This document shows positions 33,907-42,570 of a stretch of 47,576 nucleotides of DNA, piece by piece; position 1 is the stretch's first letter, and the number at the start of each line of letters is the position of its first letter. The translations under genes were made by a program, and so were the position numbers. This DNA is from Actinomycetales bacterium UBA1383. Lineage in GTDB: Bacteria > Actinomycetota > Actinomycetes > Actinomycetales > Actinomycetaceae. Under the pieces are notes generated by a model that worked only from the letters and a program-made list of their open reading frames with translations, was not told the DNA's origin and searched no databases. The stretch covers positions 175,316 through 222,891 of the forward strand of contig DBQX01000046.1 in the NCBI GenBank assembly GCA_002305415.1. Reading direction: 5' to 3'.

Positions 33907-34752
33907 GTGACCCATGACCGCTATGGACCGGACGTGCTCGCCACCACCACCCGCCGCCCGGCGCCCGCCGAGGTGGCCGCCGAGGCGGGCCTCGTCGTCG
34001 AGGAGGTGGAGACCGGGTGGGTGGGAGCGGTCACCCGGGTCGAGAAGTCGGGTGGCGTGCACCTGGTCGTGCTGGAGGACCGCCGGGGCCGGACCCGGTC
34101 CTTCCCGCTCGGCCCCGGCTTCTGGCTGGAGGGCCGGCCGGTCGTCCTCCGGGCGCCCGCGACGGCGGGACGGACAGGTCCGGCGCTGACCGCGTCGGGG
34201 TCGATCGCCGTCGCCGGGCACCGGGCGCGGGTCGCCCGCGCCTCGCGGATCTGGGTGGAGGGCCGGCACGACGCCGAGCTCGTGGAGCGGATCTGGGGGG
34301 ACGACCTGCGGGTGGAGGGCGTCGTCGTGGAGCTGCTCGACGGCGTCGACAACCTCGCGTCCGCGCTCCGCGACTTCGGGCCCGGGCCCGGCCGGCGGGC
34401 CGGCGTGCTGGTGGACCACCTCGTGCCGGGCTCCAAGGAGACCCGGATCGTCGCCGAGGCGCTGCGGCTCCCCGGCAGCGACCACGTCCTCGTGCTCGGG
34501 CACCCCTACGTCGACGTCTGGCAGGCGGTCAAGCCCGAGCGGCTGGGGCTGGCGCGGTGGCCAGCGATCCCGCGGGGAACGGACATCAAGACCGGGACGC
34601 TGCGTGCGCTCGGCTGGCCGCACGCCGACCAGTCGGACGTCGCGGCCGGGTGGAAGCGGATCCTCGGGAGGGTCCGGGACTACCGGGACCTCGAGCCGGC
34701 GCTGCTCGGCAGGATGGAGGAACTGATCGACTTCGTCACGGCGCCCGGCTGA
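33907..34752 (+). CDS. DUF3097 family protein
   Basis: A 281-residue soluble protein of the actinobacterial DUF3097 family, function unknown. Distinctive parts are THDRYGPDVLA at the N-terminus, the Toprim-like-looking IWVEGRHDAELVERIWGDDLR (about 115-135) and VLVDHLVPGSKETRIV, which suggests a metal-dependent nucleic-acid enzyme, but that is only resemblance. GTG start at 33907 is chosen because DRYGPDVL is conserved and the -10 box sits 7 nt upstream. It diverges from hrcA and is convergent with the first GPH transporter. Confidence 0.85.
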   Translation: MTHDRYGPDVLATTTRRPAPAEVAAEAGLVVEEVETGWVGAVTRVEKSGGVHLVVLEDRRGRTRSFPLGPGFWLEGRPVVLRAPATAGRTGPALTASGSIAVAGHRARVARASRIWVEGRHDAELVERIWGDDLRVEGVVVELLDGVDNLASALRDFGPGPGRRAGVLVDHLVPGSKETRIVAEALRLPGSDHVLVLGHPYVDVWQAVKPERLGLARWPAIPRGTDIKTGTLRALGWPHADQSDVAAGWKRILGRVRDYRDLEPALLGRMEELIDFVTAPG

Positions 34753-34773
34753 TCGGCCGCCCCGACCGGTCAG
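34749..34773. terminator. stem-loop shared by DUF3097 and the GPH transporter
   Basis: CTGATCGG and CCGGTCAG pair with one G-U around a 9-nt loop. Both converging stop codons (TGA at 34750-34752 and the complement of TGA at 34770-34772) lie in the arms. It could work for both strands; no T-run is present. Confidence 0.4.
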
Positions 34774-36104
34774 ACGGTGGGCCGCTGCCCGGTCGGCTCC
34801 GGTGCGGGGGCGGCGGGGATCGTCGCGCCTGCCTCGGGGACCCGCACCAGCATGCTCAGGACCACTCCCACCACGGCGATCACGAAGGGGTACACCGAGA
34901 CCGCGACGCGGAACGCCATCCCGGGGTCCGGCCCGGGGTTCGCGCCCGAGTAGTAGCCGAAAAGGAACCCGAGCGACCCGAGTCCGATTCCCGCCGTCGC
35001 CCCGGTGATGCGGCTGAAGAAGCCGAAGGCGGAGAGGAACAGCCCCTCGCGGTGCTGGCCGTGGACGCGGGCGTCCTCGTCGAGGACCCTGGCCTGGATC
35101 AGGTCGTTCGTGGCGAGCAGGCCGGACCACCCAACCGCCACGATCGCGAGCGAGAGCGCCGCCTGCAGCAGGGAGCGGGCGAAGAAGAAGGGGACGAACC
35201 CCGCCGCGAGGAACACGAAGGCGAGACGCCACGCGAACGGGGCGCCCCGCCGGCGGACGAGCGCCGTCCAGGCCCCGAGCCCCGCGGCGGCGACGACGAT
35301 CGCGGTGCCGATCAGCCACAGCGTCGTCGCCACGGGCAAGCCCAGGGAGTACTTGACGTACAGCTGGATGCCCGCCAGGACGAAGGCGAGGGGCACGAGG
35401 TAGCAGGCGGTGGCGATCCCCACCTGCCAGAAGAGCCTGTTCCGCAGGATGACCCCGACGCCGGTGAGGAAGCTCGAGTGCTCCTCGACGGCCCGCGCCG
35501 GATCCTCCCGGACCCCGAGCGCCATGAAGAGCAGCACGCCGAGCGCGACGGCCGCGTAGACCAGTGCCGTGGTGGTGAAGCCCCCGGTGGTGGTCTCGGT
35601 GCCGAAGACGCTCGTGGTGAGCACGGGGGTCACGGCGAGCGCGACCGCGAGGGCGACGAGCTGGAACACCTGGCGGAGGGCGTTGGCACCGGCACGTTCG
35701 TGCTCGGTGCGGAACAGCTCGGGGAGCAGCGCGTGGTAGTTGGCCGCGAACATCGAGTCCGCCGCCTCGCACAGGATGGCGAAGCAGGCGAACCAGGCCA
35801 CGAGACCGAGTCCCGTGAGCGTGTCCGGGGCCGAGAAGAACCCCACGAGGCACGCGCTCAGGATGACGGAGCCCACGACGAGCCACGGCCGCCGCCGGCC
35901 CCACCGGCTCCGGGTGCGGTCCGAGAGGTGGCCGAGGATGGGGTTGTCGATCGCGTCGAGCACGGCGTAGACGGCCATCACCGTGCCGTAGGCGCGCACG
36001 TCCAGCCCGTGGATGTCGACGTAGTACAGCAGCGTCGAGACGCGGATGGTGTTGATCGGGATGGCGAGGCCGAACATCCCGATGGCGTAGCGCCAGGTGG
36101 GCAT
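34770..36104 (-). CDS. GPH/MFS-type sugar:cation symporter (copy 1)
   Basis: A 444-residue transporter of the glycoside-pentoside-hexuronide family with about twelve hydrophobic segments. The family signature is AIDNPILGHLSDRTRSRWGRR after helix 2. It starts at ATG 36104 (MPTWRYAIG); GAGGAGAGGG is upstream. The alternative TTG 11 codons earlier has no ribosome binding site. It is clearly paralogous to the next gene (for example both contain LLATNDLxQARxLDxDARVxGQHRE and LSAFGFFSR), so the pair arose by tandem duplication. The sugar is unknown. Confidence 0.88.
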   Translation of the reverse strand: MPTWRYAIGMFGLAIPINTIRVSTLLYYVDIHGLDVRAYGTVMAVYAVLDAIDNPILGHLSDRTRSRWGRRRPWLVVGSVILSACLVGFFSAPDTLTGLGLVAWFACFAILCEAADSMFAANYHALLPELFRTEHERAGANALRQVFQLVALAVALAVTPVLTTSVFGTETTTGGFTTTALVYAAVALGVLLFMALGVREDPARAVEEHSSFLTGVGVILRNRLFWQVGIATACYLVPLAFVLAGIQLYVKYSLGLPVATTLWLIGTAIVVAAAGLGAWTALVRRRGAPFAWRLAFVFLAAGFVPFFFARSLLQAALSLAIVAVGWSGLLATNDLIQARVLDEDARVHGQHREGLFLSAFGFFSRITGATAGIGLGSLGFLFGYYSGANPGPDPGMAFRVAVSVYPFVIAVVGVVLSMLVRVPEAGATIPAAPAPEPTGQRPTV

Positions 36105-36162
36105 CGGGGTCACGCCCTCTCCTCTCGTCGGCGGCAACGCTATCCCGGCGGCCGGTGGGCGT

Positions 36163-37467
36163 TCAATGTGCCCGCCCCTCCTCGCCCGGCAACCGGATCG
36201 CCCAGGCGAGCGCGGCGCCAGCGGAGGCCAGGACGAGGGGCACCACCGCGACGAAGAACCGGAAGGCCCCGCCGGGGTCGGGGCCCGGGTTGTCTCCCGA
36301 GTAGTAGCCGAAGAGAATCCCCAGCAGCGCGAGGGCGACCCCGCTCAGGGCGCCCGTCGCCCGGCTGAAGAAGCCGAACGCGGAGAGGTAGAGCGCCTCG
36401 CGGTGCTGGCCGCTGACACGGGCGTCGTGGTCCAGGAGGCGTGCCTGCACCAGGTCGTTGGTGGCCAGCAGCGCCGACCAGCCGACCGCGACCACCGAGC
36501 CCGCGAGCGTGGCCTCCAGCAGGGTCCGCGCAGCGATGAGCGGCACGAAGCCCGCGGCGAGGAACACGAAGCCGAGCCGCCAGACCAGCGGGGCGCCCCG
36601 CCGTCGGGCGACGGCGGACCAGAGGGCGAGCCCGGCGGCCGCCACCGCGATCACCACCACCTGGATGGTGAACGTGGCCGCGACGGGAAGACCGAGCGCG
36701 TACTTGACGTAGAGCTGGATGCCCGCGAGCACGAGGGCGAGCGGGGCGAGGTAGAGGAGCGAGGCCAGGCCCACCAGCCAGAACAGGCGGGTCCGCAGGA
36801 TCGTGCCCACCCCGCTGAGCAGCCCGGAGGGCGTGGTGACGGCGTGGGCCGGGTTCTCGCGCACCCCGGACGCCATCACGAGGAGCGCGACGAGCGCGAC
36901 GACGGCGTAGAGCCGCGCCGTCGTCGTGAAGCCATCGGGGGTGTCGCCGGTGCCGAACACCTCCGTGGTGAGGACAGGGGTGACGGCGAGGGCGAGCACG
37001 AGCGCGGCGAGCTGGAAGCCCTGCCGCAGGGCGTTCGCCCCGGCGCGGTCGCGCTCGGCCGGGTAGAGCTCGGGCAGCAGGGCGCCGTAGTTCGCCGAGA
37101 CCATCGAGTCCGCGGCCTCGCAGGCGATCGCGAAGACGGCGAACCAGGCCACGAGGGCCGGACCGTCGAGGTCCGGAACGGTGAAGAAGCCGACGAACGC
37201 GGCGGCGAGGATGGTCGCGCCGACGACCAGCCAGGGGCGTCTCCTGCCCCAGCGGGTTCGCGTGCGGTCGGACAGGTGCCCGAGGACCGGGTTGTCGACG
37301 GCGTCCACGACCGCGTAGATCCCCATGACGACGCCGTAGGCGCGCACGTCGAGGCCGAGGATGTCGACGTAGAACAGGAGCATCGAGCCGCGGACCATGC
37401 TGAGCGGGATGGACATGCCGAACATCCCCACGGCGTAGCGCCACATGGGCATGCCCGTCGTCCCCAC
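36163..37467 (-). CDS. GPH/MFS-type sugar:cation symporter (copy 2)
   Basis: A 434-residue paralogue of the preceding gene, with the same AVDNPVLGHLSDRTRTRWGRR signature and about twelve hydrophobic segments. The start is GTG 37467 (VGTTGMPMWRYAVG), preceded closely by AAGGGAG; the ATG five codons later is too far from it. A gap of 58 bp separates it from copy 1, with which it is probably cotranscribed. Which substrates the two copies move, and whether they differ, cannot be seen. Confidence 0.88.
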   Translation of the reverse strand: MGTTGMPMWRYAVGMFGMSIPLSMVRGSMLLFYVDILGLDVRAYGVVMGIYAVVDAVDNPVLGHLSDRTRTRWGRRRPWLVVGATILAAAFVGFFTVPDLDGPALVAWFAVFAIACEAADSMVSANYGALLPELYPAERDRAGANALRQGFQLAALVLALAVTPVLTTEVFGTGDTPDGFTTTARLYAVVALVALLVMASGVRENPAHAVTTPSGLLSGVGTILRTRLFWLVGLASLLYLAPLALVLAGIQLYVKYALGLPVAATFTIQVVVIAVAAAGLALWSAVARRRGAPLVWRLGFVFLAAGFVPLIAARTLLEATLAGSVVAVGWSALLATNDLVQARLLDHDARVSGQHREALYLSAFGFFSRATGALSGVALALLGILFGYYSGDNPGPDPGGAFRFFVAVVPLVLASAGAALAWAIRLPGEEGRAH

Positions 37468-37560
37468 GGTGGCTCCCTTCCGGGTCGACACGCTATCCGG
37501 GTCGCGACCGGCGGCGAAATCCTGTGGCCCGGCCCCGGCCCGGATGTGGGAGGGTGGGGC

Positions 37561-37830
37561 ATGGACATCGCACGACGCCTCGTGGTCCACGGCCTCGTCC
37601 AGGGAGTGGGCTTCCGGTATTCCTGCTACCACGTCGCCCAGTCGCTCGGGGTGGCCGGCTGGGTGCGGAACCTCGAGGACGGCACCGTCGAGGTGCATGC
37701 CGAAGGCGAGCGCGCCGCCGTCGGACGGCTGCAGACCTGGTGCGAGGATGGCCCCCGGCATGCTCGGGTCACGCGCGTGGACGCCGAGGAGGCGCCCGTC
37801 CGCGGCCTCGCCGGGTTCACCGTCCGCTGA
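37561..37830 (+). CDS. acyP: acylphosphatase
   Basis: An 89-residue acylphosphatase. HGLVQGVGFRYSCYHVAQSLGVAGWVRN contains the catalytic Arg and the GxVQGVGFR motif, followed by the Asn-bearing segment NLEDGTVEVHAEGE. It hydrolyses acyl phosphates. Start ATG 37561 has GGGAGGG upstream. It diverges from the GPH pair and is convergent with hemW. Confidence 0.92.
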   Translation: MDIARRLVVHGLVQGVGFRYSCYHVAQSLGVAGWVRNLEDGTVEVHAEGERAAVGRLQTWCEDGPRHARVTRVDAEEAPVRGLAGFTVR

Positions 37831-37859
37831 GGATCGCGCGCCCCGACAGCGCGGCTCAG
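37827..37859. terminator. stem-loop between acyP and hemW
   Basis: CTGAG...CTCAG outer arms and CGCGC...GCGCG inner arms around a 9-nt loop, with a small internal bulge. The stops of acyP (TGA 37828-37830) and hemW (complement of TGA 37856-37858) lie in the outer arms. A bidirectional terminator is plausible. Confidence 0.4.
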
Positions 37860-39070
37860 GGCTCCTCGGTGAGGTCCCGCGTGACGGCGTCGGCGAGGAG
37901 CCGGCCCCGCAGGGTGAGGCGGGCGCGACCCGCACGCGCGGCGTCGGCGTCGAGCAATCCGTCAGCCACGAGGCGGGCGAGCGCCGGGTGGGGACCGACG
38001 TCGAGCCCGCCGCTGAGCCGCACGCCGAGCATCACGCGCTCGAGCGCGCGTTCCGTCCTTCCCAGCACCTCCCGGCCCGCTGCCGGCGAGCGTCCCGCGG
38101 CGAGCCGCGCCGCGTAGGCGCGCGGGTGCCTGACATTCCAGAACCGCACCCCGGACACGTGCGAGTGCGCGCCGGGTCCGACACCCCACCAGTCGTCCCC
38201 ACGCCAGTAGCCGAGGTTGTGGCGGCACTCGTGGCCGGGCCGGGCCCAGTTGGAGATCTCGTACCAGGTGAGCCCGGCGTCGCCCAGGGCGGCGTCGGCG
38301 AGCTCGTACTTCGCGGCCTGGTCGTCCGGGTCCGTGGGCGGGAGCTCACCGCGGCGAACCTGCGCGCCCATCCGCGTGCCCTCCTCGATACCGAGCGCGT
38401 AGGCGCTGACGTGGTCAGGTTCGAGGGCGAGGGCCGCCTCCACCGTGGCCCGCCAGTCCGCCAGGGACTCACCCGGAGTGCCGTAGATCAGGTCGAGGGA
38501 GACCCCGAGCCCGGTGGCGCGCGCGGCCGCCACCGCCCGGCCCACGTTCGCGGGCGTGTGGGTGCGGTCGAGGGTGGCGAGCACCCGGGGAACCGCGGAC
38601 TGCATCCCCAGCGAGATCCGGGTGAACCCGGCCGCGGCGAGTTCCTCCAGGTACGGCTCATCCACCGTGTCCGGGTTCGCCTCAGTGGTCACCTCCGCAC
38701 CGGCGACGAGCCCCCAGGCGTCCCGCACCCCACCGAGCAGGCGCGCGAGGGCGCTCGCGGGCAGCACCGTCGGTGTCCCGCCGCCGAAGAACACCGTGCC
38801 GGCGCGACGAGCGGGTATCCCGGCCGAGTCCAGCTGCGCGACGGCGAGGCGGACCTCGGCGAGCGCCGCCGCCGGATAGCCGGACTGGCTCGCGCCACCA
38901 CCCAGCTCGGCGGCCGTGTAGGTGTTGAAGTCGCAGTAGCCGCACCTCACCCGGCAGAACGGCACGTGCAGGTACACCCCGAATCGGGGCGTGGGCGGCA
39001 GGGTGAACTCGACGCCGTCGAGCGGGCCGGCCGGGGGGATGGCCTCGCCGGGAGGGACGGCTGGGCTCAC
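37856..39070 (-). CDS. hemW: radical SAM protein HemW (heme chaperone)
   Basis: A 404-residue radical-SAM protein. The cluster motif is CRVRCGYC (Cys39, Cys43, Cys46; CX3CX2C). The conserved HNxxYW motif (CRHNLGYWRGDDWWGVG) matches the proposed heme-binding site of HemW, distinguishing it from oxygen-independent coproporphyrinogen oxidase HemN. Others: VFFGGGTPTVLP and TTEANPDTV. GTG start overlaps the lepA stop (GTGA), the usual actinobacterial neighbourhood. It likely inserts heme into respiratory proteins. Confidence 0.93.
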   Translation of the reverse strand: MSPAVPPGEAIPPAGPLDGVEFTLPPTPRFGVYLHVPFCRVRCGYCDFNTYTAAELGGGASQSGYPAAALAEVRLAVAQLDSAGIPARRAGTVFFGGGTPTVLPASALARLLGGVRDAWGLVAGAEVTTEANPDTVDEPYLEELAAAGFTRISLGMQSAVPRVLATLDRTHTPANVGRAVAAARATGLGVSLDLIYGTPGESLADWRATVEAALALEPDHVSAYALGIEEGTRMGAQVRRGELPPTDPDDQAAKYELADAALGDAGLTWYEISNWARPGHECRHNLGYWRGDDWWGVGPGAHSHVSGVRFWNVRHPRAYAARLAAGRSPAAGREVLGRTERALERVMLGVRLSGGLDVGPHPALARLVADGLLDADAARAGRARLTLRGRLLADAVTRDLTEEP

Positions 39071-40902
39071 TTCTTGGCCGCGTCGGCGTCCGAGGTGAGG
39101 GCGGCGATGAACGCCTCCTGCGGCACCTCGACCCGGCCGATCGCCTTCATCCGCTTCTTGCCCTCCTTCTGCTTCTCCAGGAGCTTCCGCTTCCGGGTGA
39201 TGTCACCGCCGTAGCACTTGGCGAGCATGTCCTTGCGGAGGGCACGGATGGTCTCCCGGGCGATCACGCGGGACCCCACCGCGGCCTGGATGGGAACCTC
39301 GAACTGCTGGCGGGGGATGAGCTTCCTCAGCTTGCCCGCCATGTCCACGCCGTAGGCGTAGGCCTTGTCCCGGTGGACGATCGCCGAGAAGGCGTCGACA
39401 GGCTCGTGGTTCAGAAGGATGTCCACCTTCACGAGGTCCGCGACGGCGGTCCCCGCCTCCTCGTAGTCGAGGGACGCGTACCCCTTGGTGCGGGACTTGA
39501 GCTGGTCGAAGAAGTCGAAGACGATCTCCGCGAGCGGCAGGGTGTAGCGCAGCTCCACGCGCTCGGCGGACAGGTAGTCCATGCCGAGCAGCACGCCGCG
39601 CCGCTGCTGGCACAGCTCCATGATCGCGCCGATGAACTCGCTGGGAGCGAGGATGGTCGCACGCACGATCGGCTCCCGGATCTCCGCCACCTTGCCCGTC
39701 GGGAACTCGGAGGGGTTGGTCACGTCCACCACCGTCCGGTCCTCGAGGGTGACGAGGTACTCGACGTTGGGCGCTGTGGCGATGAGGCCGAGCTTGAACT
39801 CGCGCTCGAGGCGTTCCCGCACGATCTCGAGGTGGAGCAGCCCGAGGAAGCCACAGCGGAAGCCGAAGCCGAGCGCGGCCGACGTCTCCGGCTCGTAGGC
39901 GAGGGCGGCGTCGTTGAGCTTCAGCTTGTCGAGCGCGTCGCGCAGGTCCGGGTATTCGGAGCCATCGACGGGGTACAGCCCGGAGAAGACCATGGGCCTG
40001 GGATCCCGGTAGCCGGCGAGCGCGTGGGTCGCCGGCCGGGACGCCTTCGTCACGGTGTCCCCCACCCGGGACTGGCGCACCTCCTTGACGCCCGTGATGA
40101 GGTAGCCCACCTCGCCGACGCCGAGGCCGCGGGTCGGCGTCGGCTCGGGCGAGATGACGCCGATATCGAGCAGCTCGTGGGTGGCGCCGGTCGACATCAT
40201 CACGATCCGGTCCCGGGGGCTGAGATCACCATCCCGGACCCGCACGTAGGTGATCACCCCCCGGTAGGTGTCGTACACCGAGTCGAAGATGATCGCGCGG
40301 GCCGGGGCGGCCGTATCACCGACCGGGTGGGGGACGTGCGCCACGATGTGGTCGAGGAGCGCGCCGACCCCCTCCCCTGTCTTGCCAGAGACGCGGAGCA
40401 CCTCGTCCGGCGTGCCGCCGACGAGGTTCGCCAGTTCCTCGGCATAGCGCTCCGGCTGCGCCGCGGGAAGGTCGATCTTGTTGAGGACCGGGATGACGGT
40501 CAGGTCGTTCTCGAGGGCGAGGTACAGGTTGGCGAGCGTCTGCGCCTCGATGCCCTGTGCGGCGTCCACGAGCAGCACCGCGCCCTCGCAGGCGGCGAGC
40601 GACCGCGAGACCTCGTAGGTGAAGTCGACGTGGCCGGGGGTGTCGATCATGTTCAGGGCGTAGGCGGTCTCCCCCACCTGCCAGGGCATCCGGACCGCCT
40701 GGGACTTGATGGTGATGCCCCGTTCCCGCTCGATGTCCATCCGGTCCAGGTACTGCGCGCGCATGGCGCGCTCCTCGACCACACCGGTGAGCTGCAGCAT
40801 CCGGTCAGCAAGGGTGGACTTGCCGTGGTCGATGTGCGCGATGATGCAGAAGTTCCGGAGGAGCTCCGGACGCGTCGCGGCGGGCGTGATGGTCTGCGCC
40901 AT
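39067..40902 (-). CDS. lepA: elongation factor 4 (LepA)
   Basis: A 611-residue translational GTPase that back-translocates or remodels stalled ribosomes. G1 is AHIDHGKST, G2/G3 MDIERERGITIKSQAVRM and DTPGHVDFTYEVSRSLAA, G4 NKIDLP. The C-terminal LepA domain ends AKCYGGDITRKRKLLEKQKEGKKRM, typical of the family. The ATG at 40902 lacks a ribosome binding site; a TTG at 40920 has GGAGAGG about 5 nt upstream, so translation may really begin there (six more residues). Confidence 0.95.
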   Translation of the reverse strand: MAQTITPAATRPELLRNFCIIAHIDHGKSTLADRMLQLTGVVEERAMRAQYLDRMDIERERGITIKSQAVRMPWQVGETAYALNMIDTPGHVDFTYEVSRSLAACEGAVLLVDAAQGIEAQTLANLYLALENDLTVIPVLNKIDLPAAQPERYAEELANLVGGTPDEVLRVSGKTGEGVGALLDHIVAHVPHPVGDTAAPARAIIFDSVYDTYRGVITYVRVRDGDLSPRDRIVMMSTGATHELLDIGVISPEPTPTRGLGVGEVGYLITGVKEVRQSRVGDTVTKASRPATHALAGYRDPRPMVFSGLYPVDGSEYPDLRDALDKLKLNDAALAYEPETSAALGFGFRCGFLGLLHLEIVRERLEREFKLGLIATAPNVEYLVTLEDRTVVDVTNPSEFPTGKVAEIREPIVRATILAPSEFIGAIMELCQQRRGVLLGMDYLSAERVELRYTLPLAEIVFDFFDQLKSRTKGYASLDYEEAGTAVADLVKVDILLNHEPVDAFSAIVHRDKAYAYGVDMAGKLRKLIPRQQFEVPIQAAVGSRVIARETIRALRKDMLAKCYGGDITRKRKLLEKQKEGKKRMKAIGRVEVPQEAFIAALTSDADAAKK

Positions 40903-41032
40903 CGAGGGGGACGGGATCAACGGGGCCTCTCCAGTGCGTTCGTGGTGGCGATCATCGTCCCATGACCGTGACGAGCGTGGGAAACGCGGGAACACGGCCG
41001 GGCCCCACGACGTTGCACCGCGTGGAGGTTCC

Positions 41033-41593
41033 ATGACGACAGAACTGGTCAACCGGGTGTTCCCGGCCCTCATCCGCTTCGGTTCACGTCCCGGTGCGGC
41101 GCTGCTCGTGGCGGCCGCCATCGCCGACGGGTCATTCCTGCTCTTCGCCTGGCTGGCCGTACGGGCGACGGGCAGTCCCTTCGCGTGGCTGTTGTTCGCC
41201 GGCGCGGCGGCGCTCGCCCTCGTCATCGCGCTGTTCGCCTGGCGCCGTCGCCGGCTGACCGCCCACGTGGCCGAGATGGAGGCGGCGCTTGCCGCCCAGC
41301 AGCTCTCCGCAGGCGTGGTGGCCGTCCCGGCGGCCCCGTCCGACCGTTTGGACGAGGAGCTAAGCCTGCTCCAGGAGGTGCAGTGGGAGGCCTCCATCCG
41401 GACCGCCCGGTACTTCCCGCGCATCGAGGCGACCCAGCGCGCCCTCGTCCGGGCGGCCGGCGGGACCGTGAACGCCCCTTACCTGAAGGACGACCTTCGT
41501 GTCACCCTCGTCGCGCTGCTCGGGACCATGGCGGCGATCCCGCTCGCGAGCTTCGGCACGATCCTGTCCCTGCTCGTCCTCGCCCTGCGGTGA
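41033..41593 (+). CDS. small membrane protein of unknown function
   Basis: A 186-residue protein with two N-terminal transmembrane segments (about 17-45 and 50-68), a soluble/coiled segment (HVAEMEAALAAQQL and SLLQEVQWEASI) and a hydrophobic C-terminus (about 160-186). Start ATG 41033 has GGAGG. I do not recognise the family. It diverges from lepA by about 130 bp and lies before the PemK-like gene. Confidence 0.6.
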   Translation: MTTELVNRVFPALIRFGSRPGAALLVAAAIADGSFLLFAWLAVRATGSPFAWLLFAGAAALALVIALFAWRRRRLTAHVAEMEAALAAQQLSAGVVAVPAAPSDRLDEELSLLQEVQWEASIRTARYFPRIEATQRALVRAAGGTVNAPYLKDDLRVTLVALLGTMAAIPLASFGTILSLLVLALR

Positions 41594-41610
41594 CCCGCCC
41601 CGCCGGCCCC

Positions 41611-41616
41611 TAGGCT
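41611..41616 (+). promoter_or_regulatory. -10 box of leaderless PemK-like transcript
   Basis: TAGGCT followed after 6 nt by the GTG start and no Shine-Dalgarno sequence. The -35 region is poor. Confidence 0.45.
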
Positions 41617-41622
41617 GGGACG

Positions 41623-42045
41623 GTGACCGCCCGACCGCTTGACATCACCGACGGCCTGCCCCTCTTCGACTACGAGCCCCACCTCGACGACGACCCGGAC
41701 CCGGGTGAGGTCGTGTGGGCCTGGCTCCCCTTCGAGGACGACCCCACGCGCGGCAAGGACCGCCCGGCGCTCGTCCTCGCGCGCGCCGGCGACGACGTCG
41801 TCGTCGCGCAGCTCACGTCGCAGGACCACGACCGGGACGCCGCCGACGAGGCGCGCTGGGGCCGCTACTGGTTCGACATCGGATCCGGACCGTGGGACCG
41901 CCGGGGCCGGCCCTCCGAGGTGCGCCTCGACCGGCTGCTGCTCCTCGCCCCCGCCGCGGTCCGCCGCGAGGGCGCGGTGCTCGACCGGGACGTGTTCGTC
42001 GCCGTGGTGCGCGCCATGGTGGATCTCCACACCCCACGCCTGTGA
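41623..42045 (+). CDS. PemK/MazF-like protein without a visible antitoxin
   Basis: A 140-residue protein with PGEVVWAWLPFEDDPTRGKDRPALVLA, the N-terminal signature of PemK/MazF ribonuclease toxins, then the SH3-like strands (DDVVVAQLTSQDHDRD). It lacks a neighbouring antitoxin gene: upstream is the membrane protein and downstream is rpsT. Many actinobacterial homologues are also solitary. It may be an RNase or a domesticated non-toxic relative; I cannot decide. GTG start with TAGGCT 6 nt upstream. Confidence 0.65.
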   Translation: MTARPLDITDGLPLFDYEPHLDDDPDPGEVVWAWLPFEDDPTRGKDRPALVLARAGDDVVVAQLTSQDHDRDAADEARWGRYWFDIGSGPWDRRGRPSEVRLDRLLLLAPAAVRREGAVLDRDVFVAVVRAMVDLHTPRL

Positions 42046-42078
42046 GGCACCGCTCACCGCGCTGCGCCGGGCTCCTGG

Positions 42079-42107
42079 TTCGTGGTGCAGCGGGATGTTG
42101 CTAGAAT
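42079..42107 (+). promoter_or_regulatory. rpsT promoter
   Basis: TTCGTG (42079-42084), 17-bp spacer, TAGAAT (42102-42107). Transcription would start near 42114, leaving a 5' UTR of about 136 nt before rpsT. Confidence 0.5.
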
Positions 42108-42249
42108 CGCTGGCTGGGCTCCTGCTCGGTCGGGCGGGTCCCAGGTCAGCGGTGTCGCAGGCATCCCCACGCCACCCGGTCCGCTGCTGACGCCGCCCTC
42201 ACTCGACCACCGCAAGCACGCGAAAGCGAACGACCAGAAAGTCCATTCC

Positions 42250-42513
42250 GTGGCAAACATCAAGTCGCAGATCAAGCGGATCCGCACCAACGAGAAGGCG
42301 CGCCTGCGCAACAAGGCGGTCAAGACCGAACTCAAGACCTACGTCCGGCGCGTCCGCGAGGCGATCGCGGCCGGCGACAAGGAGTCCGCAGAGTCCGCTC
42401 TCCAGGTTGCCTCCCGCAAGCTCGACAAGGCCGTCTCGAAGGGTGTCATCCACCGCAACCAGGCCGCGAACCGCAAGTCGAAGCTGGCCAAGCAGGTCAA
42501 CAAGCTGGCCTGA
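42250..42513 (+). CDS. rpsT: 30S ribosomal protein S20
   Basis: An 87-residue basic protein with the S20 signature (ANIKSQIKRIRTNEKARLRN... and SRKLDKAVSKGVIHRNQAANRKSKL). The start is GTG 42250 because ANIKSQIKR is the conserved N-terminus; the open frame extends upstream but is not conserved. The ribosome binding site is weak, which suits translational control. It is followed by a strong terminator. A long 5' UTR precedes it. Confidence 0.97.
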   Translation: MANIKSQIKRIRTNEKARLRNKAVKTELKTYVRRVREAIAAGDKESAESALQVASRKLDKAVSKGVIHRNQAANRKSKLAKQVNKLA

Positions 42514-42527
42514 CGCCGCCCGCCGGG

Positions 42528-42557
42528 AGAGGGCGCCGAGGCTCGGCGCCCTCTTTT
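42528..42557 (+). terminator. intrinsic terminator of rpsT
   Basis: AGAGGGCGCCGAG (42528-42540), one base, then its complement (42542-42554), followed by TTTT. A 11-13 bp GC-rich stem with T-run is a classic factor-independent terminator 14 bp after the rpsT stop. Confidence 0.92.
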
Positions 42558-42570
42558 CGTGCGCCCGCCC

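Noticed and set aside
32779..35904. Open frame of 1041 codons on the minus strand
   Set aside because: It crosses hrcA, the antisense of DUF3097 and the GPH transporter in the wrong frame; the sequence has no domain.
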